Positions 19,384 to 29,632 of a stretch of DNA of 64,000 bases are shown here, one piece after another. The stretch covers positions 20,487 to 84,486 of the forward strand of contig JAJXUF010000004.1 in assembly GCA_021783175.1 (NCBI GenBank). Direction: 5' to 3'. The notes below the pieces were generated by a model that did no database searches, was not told where the DNA came from, and saw only the letters and a program-made list of their open reading frames with translations. How positions within the stretch are numbered: the stretch's first letter is position 1; each line of letters begins with the position of its first letter. Made by a program: the position numbers and the translations under genes. Origin of the DNA: Pseudomonadota bacterium. GTDB taxonomy: Bacteria; Pseudomonadota; Gammaproteobacteria; Acidiferrobacterales; UBA6901.

Positions 19384-21534
19384 CTAAAATCCGTCTCGAT
19401 GTTCGTCTTTCTTCCGGTTTTGGTCGCCACGCACAGACTTTTCCTGTCTGGGTTCTTGCGCGCGCGGGGCAGGCTGCCGGCGATCGCGATTGGGGTATTC
19501 ACGGGCATTGCCAACGACGCTGCGCGCCCGTTGAAATCTGTCCGATTGGCCATGATCTTCCAGCCGACGTTGCCGACTCATGGCGTTGGGGTCATGCATT
19601 ATTTGGTCGGGATGTGGTGCTCCAACCACCCGGTCTGTCGATCTGGCCGGAACCTGTGGTGCGGCGAACCGGCGTCCGCCTTGGTCGGAGCCGGGTCGGA
19701 AATACGCGCTGTGCGGATTTTGTGGCTGGTGGGTAACGGCAATAGGCGGATGGGGAATGCCATCGTCGCGCAGCGTTTGGTGAGGCGCGTGCGCGCGTGT
19801 GCCGGAGAACCCGTTCTTCGGTTCGGCCGCTGCCCGGTCGAGTTGTGCGGGCAGATGTCTGAAGGCGCCAGGCGCAGGCCGCATTTGTGCCTGAGTGTGC
19901 CCGGGAGCGCGGCCGACCACATCGAAAGTCCGTTGCGGCGCGCGCTGCACAAAGTGGTCAGCTGGCGACTCGTGTCTGAAAGCGGGCGGCGCAGTCATGC
20001 GCACAATCGGTTGCCCGGCGCCCGCGACATGTCCTCCGTGGCTCGCGAATTTCTCTGCCAGGGTGTCGTGAAAAGCTGCCGGCACCACGGGTGCGCGGGT
20101 TGCGACCACGATGCGTTGTTCCAGCGCCGCCGGCTGGCCCGCCGTTGCCGGTCGCATACCGGCCGCAAAGCTCTGGCGTACGGGAGCAATGGGCGGTGCG
20201 CCAGCCCCCATCGCGACGTTGGACAGCCGCTGTATTCGGAGCGGCTGGGCAAACCGTGCGACGGGCTCTCCGCGAACAAACGCACTTGCCGGCACTGCGG
20301 TAATTGCGCCCGGCACGCGCTGGTTGATATAGGTGTTGTGAACGTAGCTGATGTTATTGACGATCGTGGTGTTATGCACGTTAGTCACGTTCATGTAGTT
20401 CACGCGGCTGTAATATGCCGGGCTGTAGCGATACGCCGGATGCCATGCCTCTCCAGGTGCCAGCGGTACCCAAGCGCAGCCCGGAGTGACGGCCGTGCCG
20501 ATGGTCAGGCTGACGCTCCAGCGGACCCCGCCGCCACCGCCACCGACAAAAGCGACCAGCGCCGGCGCGTACACTGGCGGACGCCTGACCACGATGGGTC
20601 CCGGTACCCAGGCCCAGTCGTCGTCGATGAATATCCATCGCCCATAGTGAAACGGCGCGAAACCCCATGGTTCGTCATCAATCCATGTCCAACCCCAGGG
20701 AGCAATCCAGGCCCAATGGCCTTCATGGTACGGCGCCCAGCCCGTCGAAATCGCCACCGTGGGGATCCAGACTTCGCCGTAGGCGGGGTCATCGCGCCAG
20801 ACACCATTGTCATCAAGCTCCTCATAGCCAGGAATCTCGCGCGATACGTAGCGTGCCGAGATCGATCTGTCCTCGGCGCGGTCGCGCCGTGCGACCCAGC
20901 GGTCGAATGCATCTGGGGGTGGCAGCAAGCCGCCTGCTTCCTCCTGTAGGTCGCTACCGGAAAACACGATCTGTTCTCCGCTGCGCATGAATATGGAACC
21001 GTCATTGCCGTAGAGCTCCGCGGTCCCGGAACGTATCGTTACCGTGGTAGTACTGCCGTCCGGCGCGACATCGATGCGAAACAGTCCGGAGCTCGTGGCC
21101 TGCAGCGCCAGGTTCGGCGTATCCACTTCCATATGCTGGTGTGGAGGCAGCATCCGTACGCGCACGGACAATGTGCCCTCGGCCACCTTAAGCTGCATAT
21201 TCGTGTCATCCAGGTCGACAATCGACAGGGCAGTGTCGTGATTGAGGCGCAAGTCAGCCGATCCGACATGCAGTTCCGCCCTAGAGTGCCGGTCGGCCCA
21301 CAATTGATCGCCCGTCGTCAACGGCCTGTTGAGCTGCACATAAGACCAGTGCCCGGTGCCAGCAGGTTCCATCGTTACATTGCCGGAAAAATAGCTGAGC
21401 TGCGCAACGCGGTCCGGTGGATCGACCGGTGTTGTGTCCGCGAAGTCCGCGCGCGAAACTCGGGGGTCAAGAAGCGCTGTCAGCGCTGTGCATAGCAGCG
21501 CGATCAGGCTGAGCCAGCGAATTTTGTTGGTCAT
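19384..21534 (-). CDS. Exported FecR-domain / DUF6600-type protein
   Basis: A large exported protein of unknown function. Order: signal peptide (MTNKIRWLSLIALLCTALTA), a FecR-like beta domain near residues 40-200 with VAQLSYFSGNVTM, GDQLWADRHSRAELHVG and VEVDT-like strands, then a tryptophan-rich block (GHWAWIAPWGWTWIDDEPWG, FHYGRWIFIDDDWAWVPG) typical of DUF6600, and a long, low-complexity, proline/alanine/histidine-rich C-terminus of about 300 residues. No transmembrane anchor is seen. The ATG at 21534 has GGAG at a nine-base spacing. A beta-barrel gene lies immediately upstream on the same strand; a shared envelope role is possible but unproven. Confidence 0.75.
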   Translation of the reverse strand: MTNKIRWLSLIALLCTALTALLDPRVSRADFADTTPVDPPDRVAQLSYFSGNVTMEPAGTGHWSYVQLNRPLTTGDQLWADRHSRAELHVGSADLRLNHDTALSIVDLDDTNMQLKVAEGTLSVRVRMLPPHQHMEVDTPNLALQATSSGLFRIDVAPDGSTTTVTIRSGTAELYGNDGSIFMRSGEQIVFSGSDLQEEAGGLLPPPDAFDRWVARRDRAEDRSISARYVSREIPGYEELDDNGVWRDDPAYGEVWIPTVAISTGWAPYHEGHWAWIAPWGWTWIDDEPWGFAPFHYGRWIFIDDDWAWVPGPIVVRRPPVYAPALVAFVGGGGGGVRWSVSLTIGTAVTPGCAWVPLAPGEAWHPAYRYSPAYYSRVNYMNVTNVHNTTIVNNISYVHNTYINQRVPGAITAVPASAFVRGEPVARFAQPLRIQRLSNVAMGAGAPPIAPVRQSFAAGMRPATAGQPAALEQRIVVATRAPVVPAAFHDTLAEKFASHGGHVAGAGQPIVRMTAPPAFRHESPADHFVQRAPQRTFDVVGRAPGHTQAQMRPAPGAFRHLPAQLDRAAAEPKNGFSGTRAHAPHQTLRDDGIPHPPIAVTHQPQNPHSAYFRPGSDQGGRRFAAPQVPARSTDRVVGAPHPDQIMHDPNAMSRQRRLEDHGQSDRFQRARSVVGNAREYPNRDRRQPAPRAQEPRQEKSVRGDQNRKKDEHRDGF

Positions 21535-21626
21535 GATGAAATTCTCCAATGGCTCAGACGTTATCTTGACCCGGCAGGTCCGGACTCCCTTTTAGTCTGT
21601 TATGTCACCAAACTGAAAGTCGCGAA

Positions 21627-22628
21627 TCACTGGAACACGTACTGCAGCGTCAGCCCAAGCACGTTGGCATCGTGATTCCTCGTCGATGTGTCGAAAGTAG
21701 GTTGCGTCGGATACGAAGAGCTACTGTTTCCATAGCTATCGTAGCGGTAATCGAGTGATGCGACCAGCGTATCGGGTGTGATGTGGTAGTTCAGGGCCGC
21801 GGTGAAGCTGGTTACGTCGCCGGGGTTATTCTGAAAGGTAAGCAGGCTGGTGTCGTTGGTGCCGCTCGCACCGCGATTGAATTGCCTCACAATCCCGGCG
21901 TTGATGGAGAATGCCCGGTTGAGCCGCGTCTGGGTGTCGAAATTCACGGAATACTGCCAATTCGAGTCGTAGCTTGTCGTCGTACCGTTGGCATTTAGAA
22001 TGTCCCGCGCTCCCAGATACGATGCATGGCCGGCGGCGTAGAACGTCAGTAGCTCCGTCTCGTAGCTGATAGCCGTTCCCAGCGTGGTGGCCGTTCCGCC
22101 GCGTGCCACTGTGCCGTCCTGGGTCGGTGATGCGCCCTTGGCGTTGAACACATTGGGTGCGAAGGAGCCTGCGATATCCCAGTTGAAAGCTCTTGTTCTC
22201 TGGTCCAAGACTCGCCAAGTCGCACCCAGGGTAGGATTGGAAAACCCATCGGCGCTGGCGCTCAGTCCCGTTGATGAGTTGCTTGCGCTGCGCCAGGCGT
22301 AGCCCTCTGCCAACCGCAAGGTGAAATCGTCGGTAACTCCGTAGGCGAACGTCTGCGCAAGTGAATCCGCCGAAGTTGTGTAGGAGTGATTCAGGATCCC
22401 GGCGTAGTTGAAGACATCGGCTGTGGCGCGTTCATGCGCAAAGCCCGTGATGCCCTGGATTTGCCCACGGTACGGCAGGTAGGCCGGGTCGGACAAGATG
22501 CGCATCGGGTCCGGCGTGAAATCAGCTGCTGTAGCCAGCGCGGGTAGAGTCAAGAGAGCGAGTCCCAGGGATAAAACGGCGGGTTTGCGGCGCAGCATGT
22601 CGACAGATAGAAAGCGTGATACCGTCAT
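21627..22628 (-). CDS. Putative outer-membrane beta-barrel protein
   Basis: Probably a small outer-membrane channel or structural barrel. It has a signal peptide ending LPALATA-ADF near residue 35, then alternating amphipathic strands rich in aromatic and small polar residues (QGITGFAHERATADVF, WQYSVNFDTQTRLNRAF, LVASLDYRYDSYGN), ending in LTLQYVFQ. The barrel end normally carries a terminal aromatic residue; here phenylalanine is penultimate. No specific porin family was recognised. It is on the same strand as the FecR/DUF6600 gene, about 90 bases before it, so the two may be co-transcribed. Confidence 0.65.
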   Translation of the reverse strand: MTVSRFLSVDMLRRKPAVLSLGLALLTLPALATAADFTPDPMRILSDPAYLPYRGQIQGITGFAHERATADVFNYAGILNHSYTTSADSLAQTFAYGVTDDFTLRLAEGYAWRSASNSSTGLSASADGFSNPTLGATWRVLDQRTRAFNWDIAGSFAPNVFNAKGASPTQDGTVARGGTATTLGTAISYETELLTFYAAGHASYLGARDILNANGTTTSYDSNWQYSVNFDTQTRLNRAFSINAGIVRQFNRGASGTNDTSLLTFQNNPGDVTSFTAALNYHITPDTLVASLDYRYDSYGNSSSSYPTQPTFDTSTRNHDANVLGLTLQYVFQ

Positions 22629-23167
22629 AAGATTATTTTTTTTCCTCTATTGATAGGTGGCACGAATGCCTTGGTCTCGCCGAACCCAGTTTTGACTGGG
22701 TGATTCCGGGTGCCGGCGCAGTGATTAACCGCTACGCGGGCAGCGACCGGGATTGCGCCGCAATCAGTACCTATAACGCCCCAGGCGAAGATTGGTTGAC
22801 GCGTTTTCGCCTTGTGGCCACCGTCGCACTGCGAGTCGGGGGAACTGAACAGGTCCATCGTGCCGAAATTCGCACGGGATTCGACGCACATGGGGAATAC
22901 GCCACAACAGGTGAGATGAAGCAGGGAATTGTGTCACAAATAACGTTGACTACCCATTTGGCCAGGTAATGAGAACGCCTGATAATGAGGACAGGGTTGG
23001 GAATCCGTGCAGACCAATGTCTATTGTTGTTGACTGTAGAAAATAATCCCGGCGCTATCGAAATTTCAACACCGATCACCATGAACGTCCTGCTTGCGTT
23101 TGCAGACGGCTGGTACGCCCTCCACCCTGGGGAGGGAAACCCGTTGGCGGTGCCGGCTGCGTACAGA
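22629..23167. other. Intergenic region, no gene seen
   Basis: About 540 bases between two minus-strand genes. Short frames on both strands have no start signals or recognisable domains. A small inverted repeat (ACCCAG/CTGGGT) near 22684-22701 lies in the beta-barrel gene's upstream region. Confidence 0.35.
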
Positions 23168-24271
23168 TCATAATCGCTGGCACTGCACCGTGATCGTCAG
23201 TGTGTCGCTCTGGCTAAACTTATCGGTGGTTGAATCAATCTCCGCTGGTTGTTCGCTGAAAACGCTGCAAAGCAGGGAGCGATCCTGAATTCCGAGATCA
23301 CTCCCGCCTGGCCCGTCGGCAGCCAGGGTGTTGCTCGCCCGCCATCCCAGGCGATACAGCAAGGACCCTTCGCGCGCATCAAATGCCGGGACCCCTTGAT
23401 CCTTTAGCAGGGCATCATGGGTCACAAATGTGACCTCACACCCGCTACGTGTCTTTCCATCCCACTGCGACTGAAAATGGCCGGTGGTGCGGGTGATCCG
23501 GTCGTGGCGGACTGCGTCCAGTTTGCGGAAGAAATATCCGCAGGGATCTCGGTCGATGGCGGCAGCGGCCGCCACGAGTTTTGGATCGGTGGGTTCTATC
23601 ACTTCAGTTTGGCGCGGGCCGATAAACGTTCCCCCATCCAAATCCGAGGAGAATATGTGTGTCCGAAACGCGCTGGCCGCTGGGATTTTATTCAGGTCCA
23701 CGCGGTAATGGACCGACGTGTCTTGCGGAACGCTTCCGCTCAGGATGTCGGTGTCGGAGCTCAGCTCAGGTGACACCCCTGCGACGGCGAGCCGGTAGTC
23801 GCCTGGCTGCCTTCCGCTGATCATCAACGAATAGACGGTCGACCTTGCCGGTTTGATCGTGACCACAATGGTCTGCATCAGTGGGCTAATTCCCTCATGC
23901 CGCAAGACTCTTTTTGCGGTGGAATCGGCAATCCCATGCACGACGGCATGGGAGTGCGGATCAATGCCGGTTTTCAGACCGTTCGCGTCGCTGACGAGCA
24001 ATCCCAGCGTCGGATTGCCATCCAGCCGGACAAGCAATTCCGGATGCGTCGGTGGGGGAGAAGTGGGCGGTACTGGCACCAGCACAATGTGGTTTTGTGC
24101 CAAAGCGCCCTGGTCAATAAACATGGTCCTGCGCCCTGCCAGGACTGGGCGCACTGTGCGGGCACTCCCCGGATGGAGCTGATGCCAGGCTGCATGGCCA
24201 CCGTGTGTGAATGCCAACCAAAGCAAGGTTGGCGTAATCATGACCAGCAGCCAAATGAGGATCCGTTTCAT
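23168..24271 (-). CDS. Unrecognised exported protein
   Basis: I do not recognise this family. From the ATG at 24271 it has a membrane-spanning N-terminus (MKRILIWLLVMITPTLLWLA) that is a signal anchor or uncleaved signal peptide. About 340 periplasmic residues follow, containing a proline-rich PVPPTSPPPTHPELLVRLDG segment and several valine/threonine strands suggestive of beta-sandwich folds. Four cysteines (in DPCGYF, RSGCEV, SLLCSV and VQCQRL) could form disulfides. It follows the RND outer-membrane gene on the same strand after a 500-base gap, so a link to metal efflux is only positional. Confidence 0.55.
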   Translation of the reverse strand: MKRILIWLLVMITPTLLWLAFTHGGHAAWHQLHPGSARTVRPVLAGRRTMFIDQGALAQNHIVLVPVPPTSPPPTHPELLVRLDGNPTLGLLVSDANGLKTGIDPHSHAVVHGIADSTAKRVLRHEGISPLMQTIVVTIKPARSTVYSLMISGRQPGDYRLAVAGVSPELSSDTDILSGSVPQDTSVHYRVDLNKIPAASAFRTHIFSSDLDGGTFIGPRQTEVIEPTDPKLVAAAAAIDRDPCGYFFRKLDAVRHDRITRTTGHFQSQWDGKTRSGCEVTFVTHDALLKDQGVPAFDAREGSLLYRLGWRASNTLAADGPGGSDLGIQDRSLLCSVFSEQPAEIDSTTDKFSQSDTLTITVQCQRL

Positions 24272-24359
24272 GTTCGTTAAGTGTTCTGGGCCCGGGTCAG
24301 AGACAGCGATGTTTACTTTCGATCGGGACCGGTCCTTTCTTAGCAGTTTAGCCCACATC

Positions 24360-24787
24360 GGAATCGAATAACGGCTTTCGGGTATCTATTGTTGAACCAT
24401 TGAGGCAATGAGGGACCCGACTGGGTCGGCAGAGGCGAATTTGGACCGAGACTCACCCTTCAAGCCCCCCTTTTTTTTGCCGAGCACCGGATCTCCGCAA
24501 TCGTATTCTGGAGGGCACTTCTATTAATAATCCCTCGTTCCGGCAAACAGAGGCTTTTACGCTCGGTACGAAACTGTACCTTTGCGGACTGCGCAAGATA
24601 ATGGCTTCAGGCACACGACAATCCGGTGGGATCATTTCCGGTTGCGGAGCCTACTGGTTCAGAAGAATTCGATATGTAGCCGAAGAATGCCGACAGGGGC
24701 GTTCGGCAGATTTCCGCTGCTGTGCCCGCAAGTTGATGCCGGCAGCGAGTTTGCCGCTGCCGGATGTCAATTCCGCGGACAGGCGCG
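24360..24787. other. Intergenic region with hairpin
   Basis: No gene is seen. A 9-bp hairpin CCGGCAGCG/CGCTGCCGG (24739-24763) lies just downstream of the RND outer-membrane gene on the minus strand and may terminate or stabilise that transcript. It lacks a U-tract. Confidence 0.4.
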
Positions 24788-26275
24788 TTAATTGTGGCTC
24801 AGGTGCACCCGGTTCCACCATCCACCGCCGAGAGCTACAAAAAGCGCTGCGGTATCGGTGTAGCGACTGGCCTGCGCCTGCATCAGGCTGATCTGGGACT
24901 GCCTGTAGGACTGTTCTGCGTTGAGCAGGGCCAGCTGGCTTCCACCACCAATCCTGATCTGTTGCCGGACTAGCTCAAGCGTTATGTGGGCGGCATCGGC
25001 CGCCGCCGCTGCGGTCCGCAATGTGTCGGCGTCATGCCGCAGCGCATTTAGGGTATCGGCGACATTCTCGAAAGCGGTGATGACAGTGCTGCGATACTGT
25101 TCTTGCGCCTGAACGTATGCATCGCGCGCGGCGCGCTCCCGGTGCAGCAGAATTCCCCCGTCAAAGACAGGCTGCGTCAGGTTCTCGCCAACACCCCAGA
25201 ACCCCGCATCACGGGTAAACAGCTGGCTCGTCGACAGCGCCATGGTTCCGGCATCTGCCGTGAGTGTTATGTTCGGCAGCCGGTTTGCAACCGCGATGCC
25301 GATCCCGGCGCTCGCGGCGTGCAGGTTCTCCTCGGCCTGACGAACGTCAGGACGCTGGCGGACTAGGCGCGACGGAAGACTCACCGGCAGTTCGAGCGGC
25401 AGTTGCAGCCCCGCAAGATCGAACTTCTCTTCCAGATCCTGGTTGGGAAACCCGCCTGCCAGTGCCGCGAGCAAATCACGCTGCTGGGCCAGCTGCTTGA
25501 GCAGGGGTGGCAGGGAGGAGGTAACCTGCGCCAGCTGCGACTCCTGCACGGCCACGTCAAGCGCGCTGGCCGAGCCTTTCGCGTACTGGGCACGCAGAAC
25601 CTGAATCATGTTGGCATTGATGGCAACAAGTTTGCGGGTTGCAGCGATCTGCGCCCGCAGGGATGCCTCCTCGATCGCCGCGGCAACGACGTTTGCGCTC
25701 AACGCGATATCGGTTGCAACAAGTGCGAAACGTGCCTGCTGTTCCTCTGCTGTCAGGTACTCCACCGTTCGCCGGTTCAGGCCGAATACATCGGGTACAT
25801 AAGAGACGCTGACCTGCGGCGTAAAAAGACTGAAGTTCAGTTCGCCGGACGCCGGCGTGGGCGAAATCTCGGCCGAAGTCTTCTGGCGGCTGGCTGAAAA
25901 GCCGGCGGTGACGTTTGGCGAGTAGGCGCCTCGCTGCGCTAGCACATTCTCCCGCGCGACCAGCAATGCCGCCTGTGCCGCCTTGAGTCCGGGATTGGCC
26001 TTGAGCGCGCGCTCGATGAGTTTGTCGAGTGGCCTCGAATGGAACAGCGTCCACCACTCACCCGGGATATCCCGCCCGTCATTGAAGTGCTGCACCCCGC
26101 CACCGGTTACCCCGGGGGTGGCGGCGGTGGCGGTCAGCGGCGTGGTCGTATAGCCGGAGACATCCGGGGCAGCAGGCGGTCTGAAGTTTGGGCCCACCGT
26201 GCAGCTGTCGACCAGTAACAGGCACGATGCGGTCAAGATGTTAAATGCGGTGCGAGTTCTGCGGTTTGAAATCAT
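24788..26275 (-). CDS. RND efflux outer-membrane lipoprotein (OprM/NodT family)
   Basis: Outer-membrane exit duct of a tripartite efflux pump. A lipoprotein signal with lipobox LVDSC and the family hallmark C-TVGPNFRPP opens the mature protein. Two repeats of the outer-membrane efflux domain follow, containing WWTLFHSRPLDKLIERAL, PNVTAGFSASRQ, LPSRLVRQRPDVRQAEENL and GVGENLTQPVFDGG. The 495-residue length is normal. It is the last gene of the adaptor-pump-duct operon, about 90 bases after the pump gene. Confidence 0.92.
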   Translation of the reverse strand: MISNRRTRTAFNILTASCLLLVDSCTVGPNFRPPAAPDVSGYTTTPLTATAATPGVTGGGVQHFNDGRDIPGEWWTLFHSRPLDKLIERALKANPGLKAAQAALLVARENVLAQRGAYSPNVTAGFSASRQKTSAEISPTPASGELNFSLFTPQVSVSYVPDVFGLNRRTVEYLTAEEQQARFALVATDIALSANVVAAAIEEASLRAQIAATRKLVAINANMIQVLRAQYAKGSASALDVAVQESQLAQVTSSLPPLLKQLAQQRDLLAALAGGFPNQDLEEKFDLAGLQLPLELPVSLPSRLVRQRPDVRQAEENLHAASAGIGIAVANRLPNITLTADAGTMALSTSQLFTRDAGFWGVGENLTQPVFDGGILLHRERAARDAYVQAQEQYRSTVITAFENVADTLNALRHDADTLRTAAAAADAAHITLELVRQQIRIGGGSQLALLNAEQSYRQSQISLMQAQASRYTDTAALFVALGGGWWNRVHLSHN

Positions 26276-26366
26276 GGCACTCTACTCAACAAAAGCGGTT
26301 GCTGACACTTCCGTCCGATGACTACTGGTGGATGAAATTCATCGGCTGGCGCGACGCACGCTGTCT

Positions 26367-29300
26367 TCATTTCGGGCCTGCCAGGGATCGCGGTTCGTAG
26401 TCGTGACCCAGGAATGTCAACTTGAGCGCCGGCACGACCATCAGCAGCATGATCGAGCCCAGCAGCATGCCGCCCACCACGACCGTGGCGAGGGGACGCT
26501 GGACCTCGCTGCCGATGCCAGTCGAGATTGCAGCGGGGAAAAGGCCAATTGCCGCGGACAGACTCATCATCAGCACGGGCCGCATGAGGTTGGAGGCCGC
26601 GTGAAACATCGCATCCTGCGGTGCCTCGCCCCTTAGCTTTGCCTGGTTGTAATGGGTGATCAGCAGAATGCCGATCATGACCGATACGCCAAATAGCGAG
26701 ATGAACCCGATGGCCGCAGAGATGCTGAAATTCAGGCCGGAAAAGTAGAGCGCCAGCACCCCGCCGGCCATCGTGAATGGAATCCCGGCGAGCGACAGCA
26801 GGCTTTCCCTCAGTGAGTTGAACAGGCTGTAGAGCAGGCCCAGGATGAGCAGCAGGCTTACCGGCACAATAATCTCCAGTCGCTTCTTGGCCGCCTGAAG
26901 CTCGCCGAACTCCCCGGACCAGACCATCCGGTAGCCCGGCGGCAGCCTGACGTTCTGTGCAATGCGCGCCTGTGCCTCGGCCACCGTACTGCCGAGATCG
27001 CGGCCGCGCACACTGAACTTGACCGGGATGAAACGTTCCCCGTTTTCGTGATAGATCCAGGATGCGCCCGTGTCCAGCGTGATCGTGGCCAGCTCCTTCA
27101 GCGGGATGTAGGCATTGGCACCGCTGCTGGTCTGGTAGGCAACCTGGATGTTCCGGATCTTTTCTACGCTGTCGCGGTATTGGCGCGGGTAACGGACCGC
27201 GACGTCGAACTGTCGGTCGCCTTCGAAAACCCGTGTCGCCACTGTACCGCCGAGGGCAGCCTGAATGACGGAATTCACATCGCCGGTGTTGAGGCCGTAA
27301 CGCGCCGCTTTGGCGCGATCGACCGTTATGTCCAGATTCGGTTGCCCGAGAACCGGGAAAACGCCAAGATCCGCAATGCCGCGAACCTGGCTCATCTGGT
27401 CCTGCACCTTGCCGGCAAGCTTTGTCAGGGTTTCCAGGTTAGGACCCATGATCTTGACTGAATTCTCGCCCTTGACCCCCGATATCCCTTCCTCGATGTT
27501 GTCCTGGATGTATTGTGAGAAATTGAAGTTGATGCCCGGGAGCGTTTCCTCAAACTCGGCCTGAACCTCGTTGATCAGCTTGGCCTTCGTCATGCCCTTC
27601 GGCCACTTGTCATAAGGCCTGAGTGGCACGAAGAGCTCGACGTTGGAGAAAGGCGATGCGTCGCTGCCATCATCGGGGCGACCGTGCTGCGAAACGACAG
27701 TGACTACCTCGGGATATTTAAGAAGAATCAAGCGCATTTTCGCCGTGACCGCCTCCCCGTCCTGCAGCGAGGTGGTCATCGGCAGTTCGGCCCGAATCCA
27801 CAGATTGCCTTCATCCAGATGGGGAAGGAACTCGCTGCCGAGCTGCGTCCCGAAAATCACTGCCCCTGCCAGGAAAGCAAGACCGACTGCGATTACCCAG
27901 ACGCGATGAGCAAGGGCAAAGCGCAGCGCTGGATTGTAGAGCCGGTGCAGCACGCGAACGATGGCAGTCTCGGTTTCCTTCACATGTTCCGGAAGCAACA
28001 GCGAGGCCAGCACGGGAGTAACGGTAAAGGTGGCAATCAGGGCGCCGGCAAGGGCGTACGCATAGGTACGTGCCATCGGGCCGAATATTGCGCCCTCGAC
28101 GCCCTGCATCGTAAACAGCGGCACGAAGGCGGCCACAATGATCAGCACCGAGAAGAAAACCGCCTTGTCGATTTGCAGTGCGCTGATGAGGATAAGCCGC
28201 AGGCGATCTGTCCATCCGAGCGCCGGCACCGCATGGTGCGCCATGGTCGTCGGATCAGTTCCCCACGAGTTTTCGGCGAGACGCTGGAGCAGATCCCGTC
28301 GCGCTTGCGGATGAAGCTGAAAATTGCGGAAAATGTTTTCGACGAGAATTACCGCCGAATCGATGATGATTCCGAAATCCACCGCGCCCAGCGAAAGCAG
28401 GTTTGCGCTTTCGCCGTGCACCACCAGCAGGATGATGGCGAACAGCAGCGCGAAAGGAATATTGAGACCGACAATGATCGCGCTGCGCAGATCACCAAGA
28501 AAAACCCACTGAATGATAAAAATGAGCAAACATCCGAATATCAGGTTATGCAGCACCGTGTGAGTGGTAACGGCGATCAGTGAGCCGCGGTCATAGAATG
28601 GAACTACTTTCACGCCCGGCGGAAGGCTGCCATCGTGATCCATCTTGCTGATCTCGGCCTCGACCCGCGGCAGCACCTGGTCGGTTTGGTAGGTGCGGCC
28701 CATCACAACTATCCCGAAGACGATGTCGTTATCCTTATCGCGCCCGGCAATACCCAGCCTGGGTACGAAACCGACCTTGACCCTCGCGACATCCTTCACC
28801 AGCACGGGAACGCCATTGGACTGGCCCAAAACAACATTTTCGATGTCGTTGACCTTGTATCCCTGGGTCAAATCGTCATCCCCACCATCATTGATCGTCC
28901 CGATGCCGCGGATGTTGATGGACTGCTGGCCGATTCGGATCTCGCGTCCGCCGACGTTGATGTTCGCGTTTGCGAGCGCGGTAATGATCTGAGGCACAGT
29001 GACGTTGTAGGCCTCGAGTTTGTGTGGATCGACGTCGACGTCGAATTCCTTGGTGGGACCGCCCCAGCTGTTGACGGCAACAACTCCGTGAACTGTCAGA
29101 AGCCGCCGGCGCACGATCCAGTCCTGCACCGTGCGCAGGTTGACCAGCCCGAAATGTTTCGGACCGACGACCTGATAACGAACTATCTCGCCGACGCCGC
29201 TGTTCTGCTGGATATTCGGCGATACGCCGCCGGGCAGACTGACGTTCTGCTGCAGGGCAATGGCCGTCTGCGCGTAGGCAAAGTTGTAGTCCACGCCGTA

Positions 29301-29594
29301 CTTGAAGACCACGCGGGTGAAGGACAGGCCGTAGAACGATGTTGAGCGGATGACCTGGACGCCGGGAACGGTATAAAGACCGGTTTCGATCGGAATCGTG
29401 TAATAACGCTCCATTTCCCCGGCCGAAAGACCCGGCGCTTGCGCAGTAATTTCAAGTATAACTGGTGTGGGGTTCGGGTAGGCCTCGATGTCGAGAGCCC
29501 TGTAGGCGATCAGTCCGGCGCCGGCAAAAAACAGCAAACCGAACACTACGATCGCGCGGCGAGTGAGACAGAACGCAAGGATAGTCTTCAACAT
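26367..29594 (-). CDS. Heavy-metal efflux RND transporter (CzcA/CusA family)
   Basis: Proton-driven inner-membrane pump exporting metal cations or related substrates from the periplasm or cytoplasm. The 1075 residues contain the RND arrangement of twelve membrane helices and two large periplasmic loops. The fourth helix reads VDFGIIIDSAVILVEN, preserving the acidic triad (D, D, E at spacings six and seven) needed for proton relay in CzcA. The N-terminal MLKTILAFCLTRRAIV and GSEFLPHLDEGNLWIRAELP are also typical. The methionine pairs of CusA were not verified, so metal specificity is unassigned. It lies between a frameshifted adaptor and an outer-membrane duct gene. Confidence 0.9.
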   Translation of the reverse strand: MLKTILAFCLTRRAIVVFGLLFFAGAGLIAYRALDIEAYPNPTPVILEITAQAPGLSAGEMERYYTIPIETGLYTVPGVQVIRSTSFYGLSFTRVVFKYGVDYNFAYAQTAIALQQNVSLPGGVSPNIQQNSGVGEIVRYQVVGPKHFGLVNLRTVQDWIVRRRLLTVHGVVAVNSWGGPTKEFDVDVDPHKLEAYNVTVPQIITALANANINVGGREIRIGQQSINIRGIGTINDGGDDDLTQGYKVNDIENVVLGQSNGVPVLVKDVARVKVGFVPRLGIAGRDKDNDIVFGIVVMGRTYQTDQVLPRVEAEISKMDHDGSLPPGVKVVPFYDRGSLIAVTTHTVLHNLIFGCLLIFIIQWVFLGDLRSAIIVGLNIPFALLFAIILLVVHGESANLLSLGAVDFGIIIDSAVILVENIFRNFQLHPQARRDLLQRLAENSWGTDPTTMAHHAVPALGWTDRLRLILISALQIDKAVFFSVLIIVAAFVPLFTMQGVEGAIFGPMARTYAYALAGALIATFTVTPVLASLLLPEHVKETETAIVRVLHRLYNPALRFALAHRVWVIAVGLAFLAGAVIFGTQLGSEFLPHLDEGNLWIRAELPMTTSLQDGEAVTAKMRLILLKYPEVVTVVSQHGRPDDGSDASPFSNVELFVPLRPYDKWPKGMTKAKLINEVQAEFEETLPGINFNFSQYIQDNIEEGISGVKGENSVKIMGPNLETLTKLAGKVQDQMSQVRGIADLGVFPVLGQPNLDITVDRAKAARYGLNTGDVNSVIQAALGGTVATRVFEGDRQFDVAVRYPRQYRDSVEKIRNIQVAYQTSSGANAYIPLKELATITLDTGASWIYHENGERFIPVKFSVRGRDLGSTVAEAQARIAQNVRLPPGYRMVWSGEFGELQAAKKRLEIIVPVSLLLILGLLYSLFNSLRESLLSLAGIPFTMAGGVLALYFSGLNFSISAAIGFISLFGVSVMIGILLITHYNQAKLRGEAPQDAMFHAASNLMRPVLMMSLSAAIGLFPAAISTGIGSEVQRPLATVVVGGMLLGSIMLLMVVPALKLTFLGHDYEPRSLAGPK

Positions 29595-29632
29595 GAACTG
29601 GTCTTTGGCGTGGGACGAGTAGGCGGTTCAAT

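Noticed and set aside
19399..20949. Long 516-codon plus-strand frame
   Set aside because: It is antisense to the FecR/DUF6600 gene, whose signal peptide and domain pattern are convincing; the plus frame is rich in arginine and cysteine with no domain.
24600..24760. Possible riboswitch-like structured region
   Set aside because: A hairpin is present but I could not match any conserved riboswitch core, and it lies downstream, not upstream, of the neighbouring minus-strand gene.
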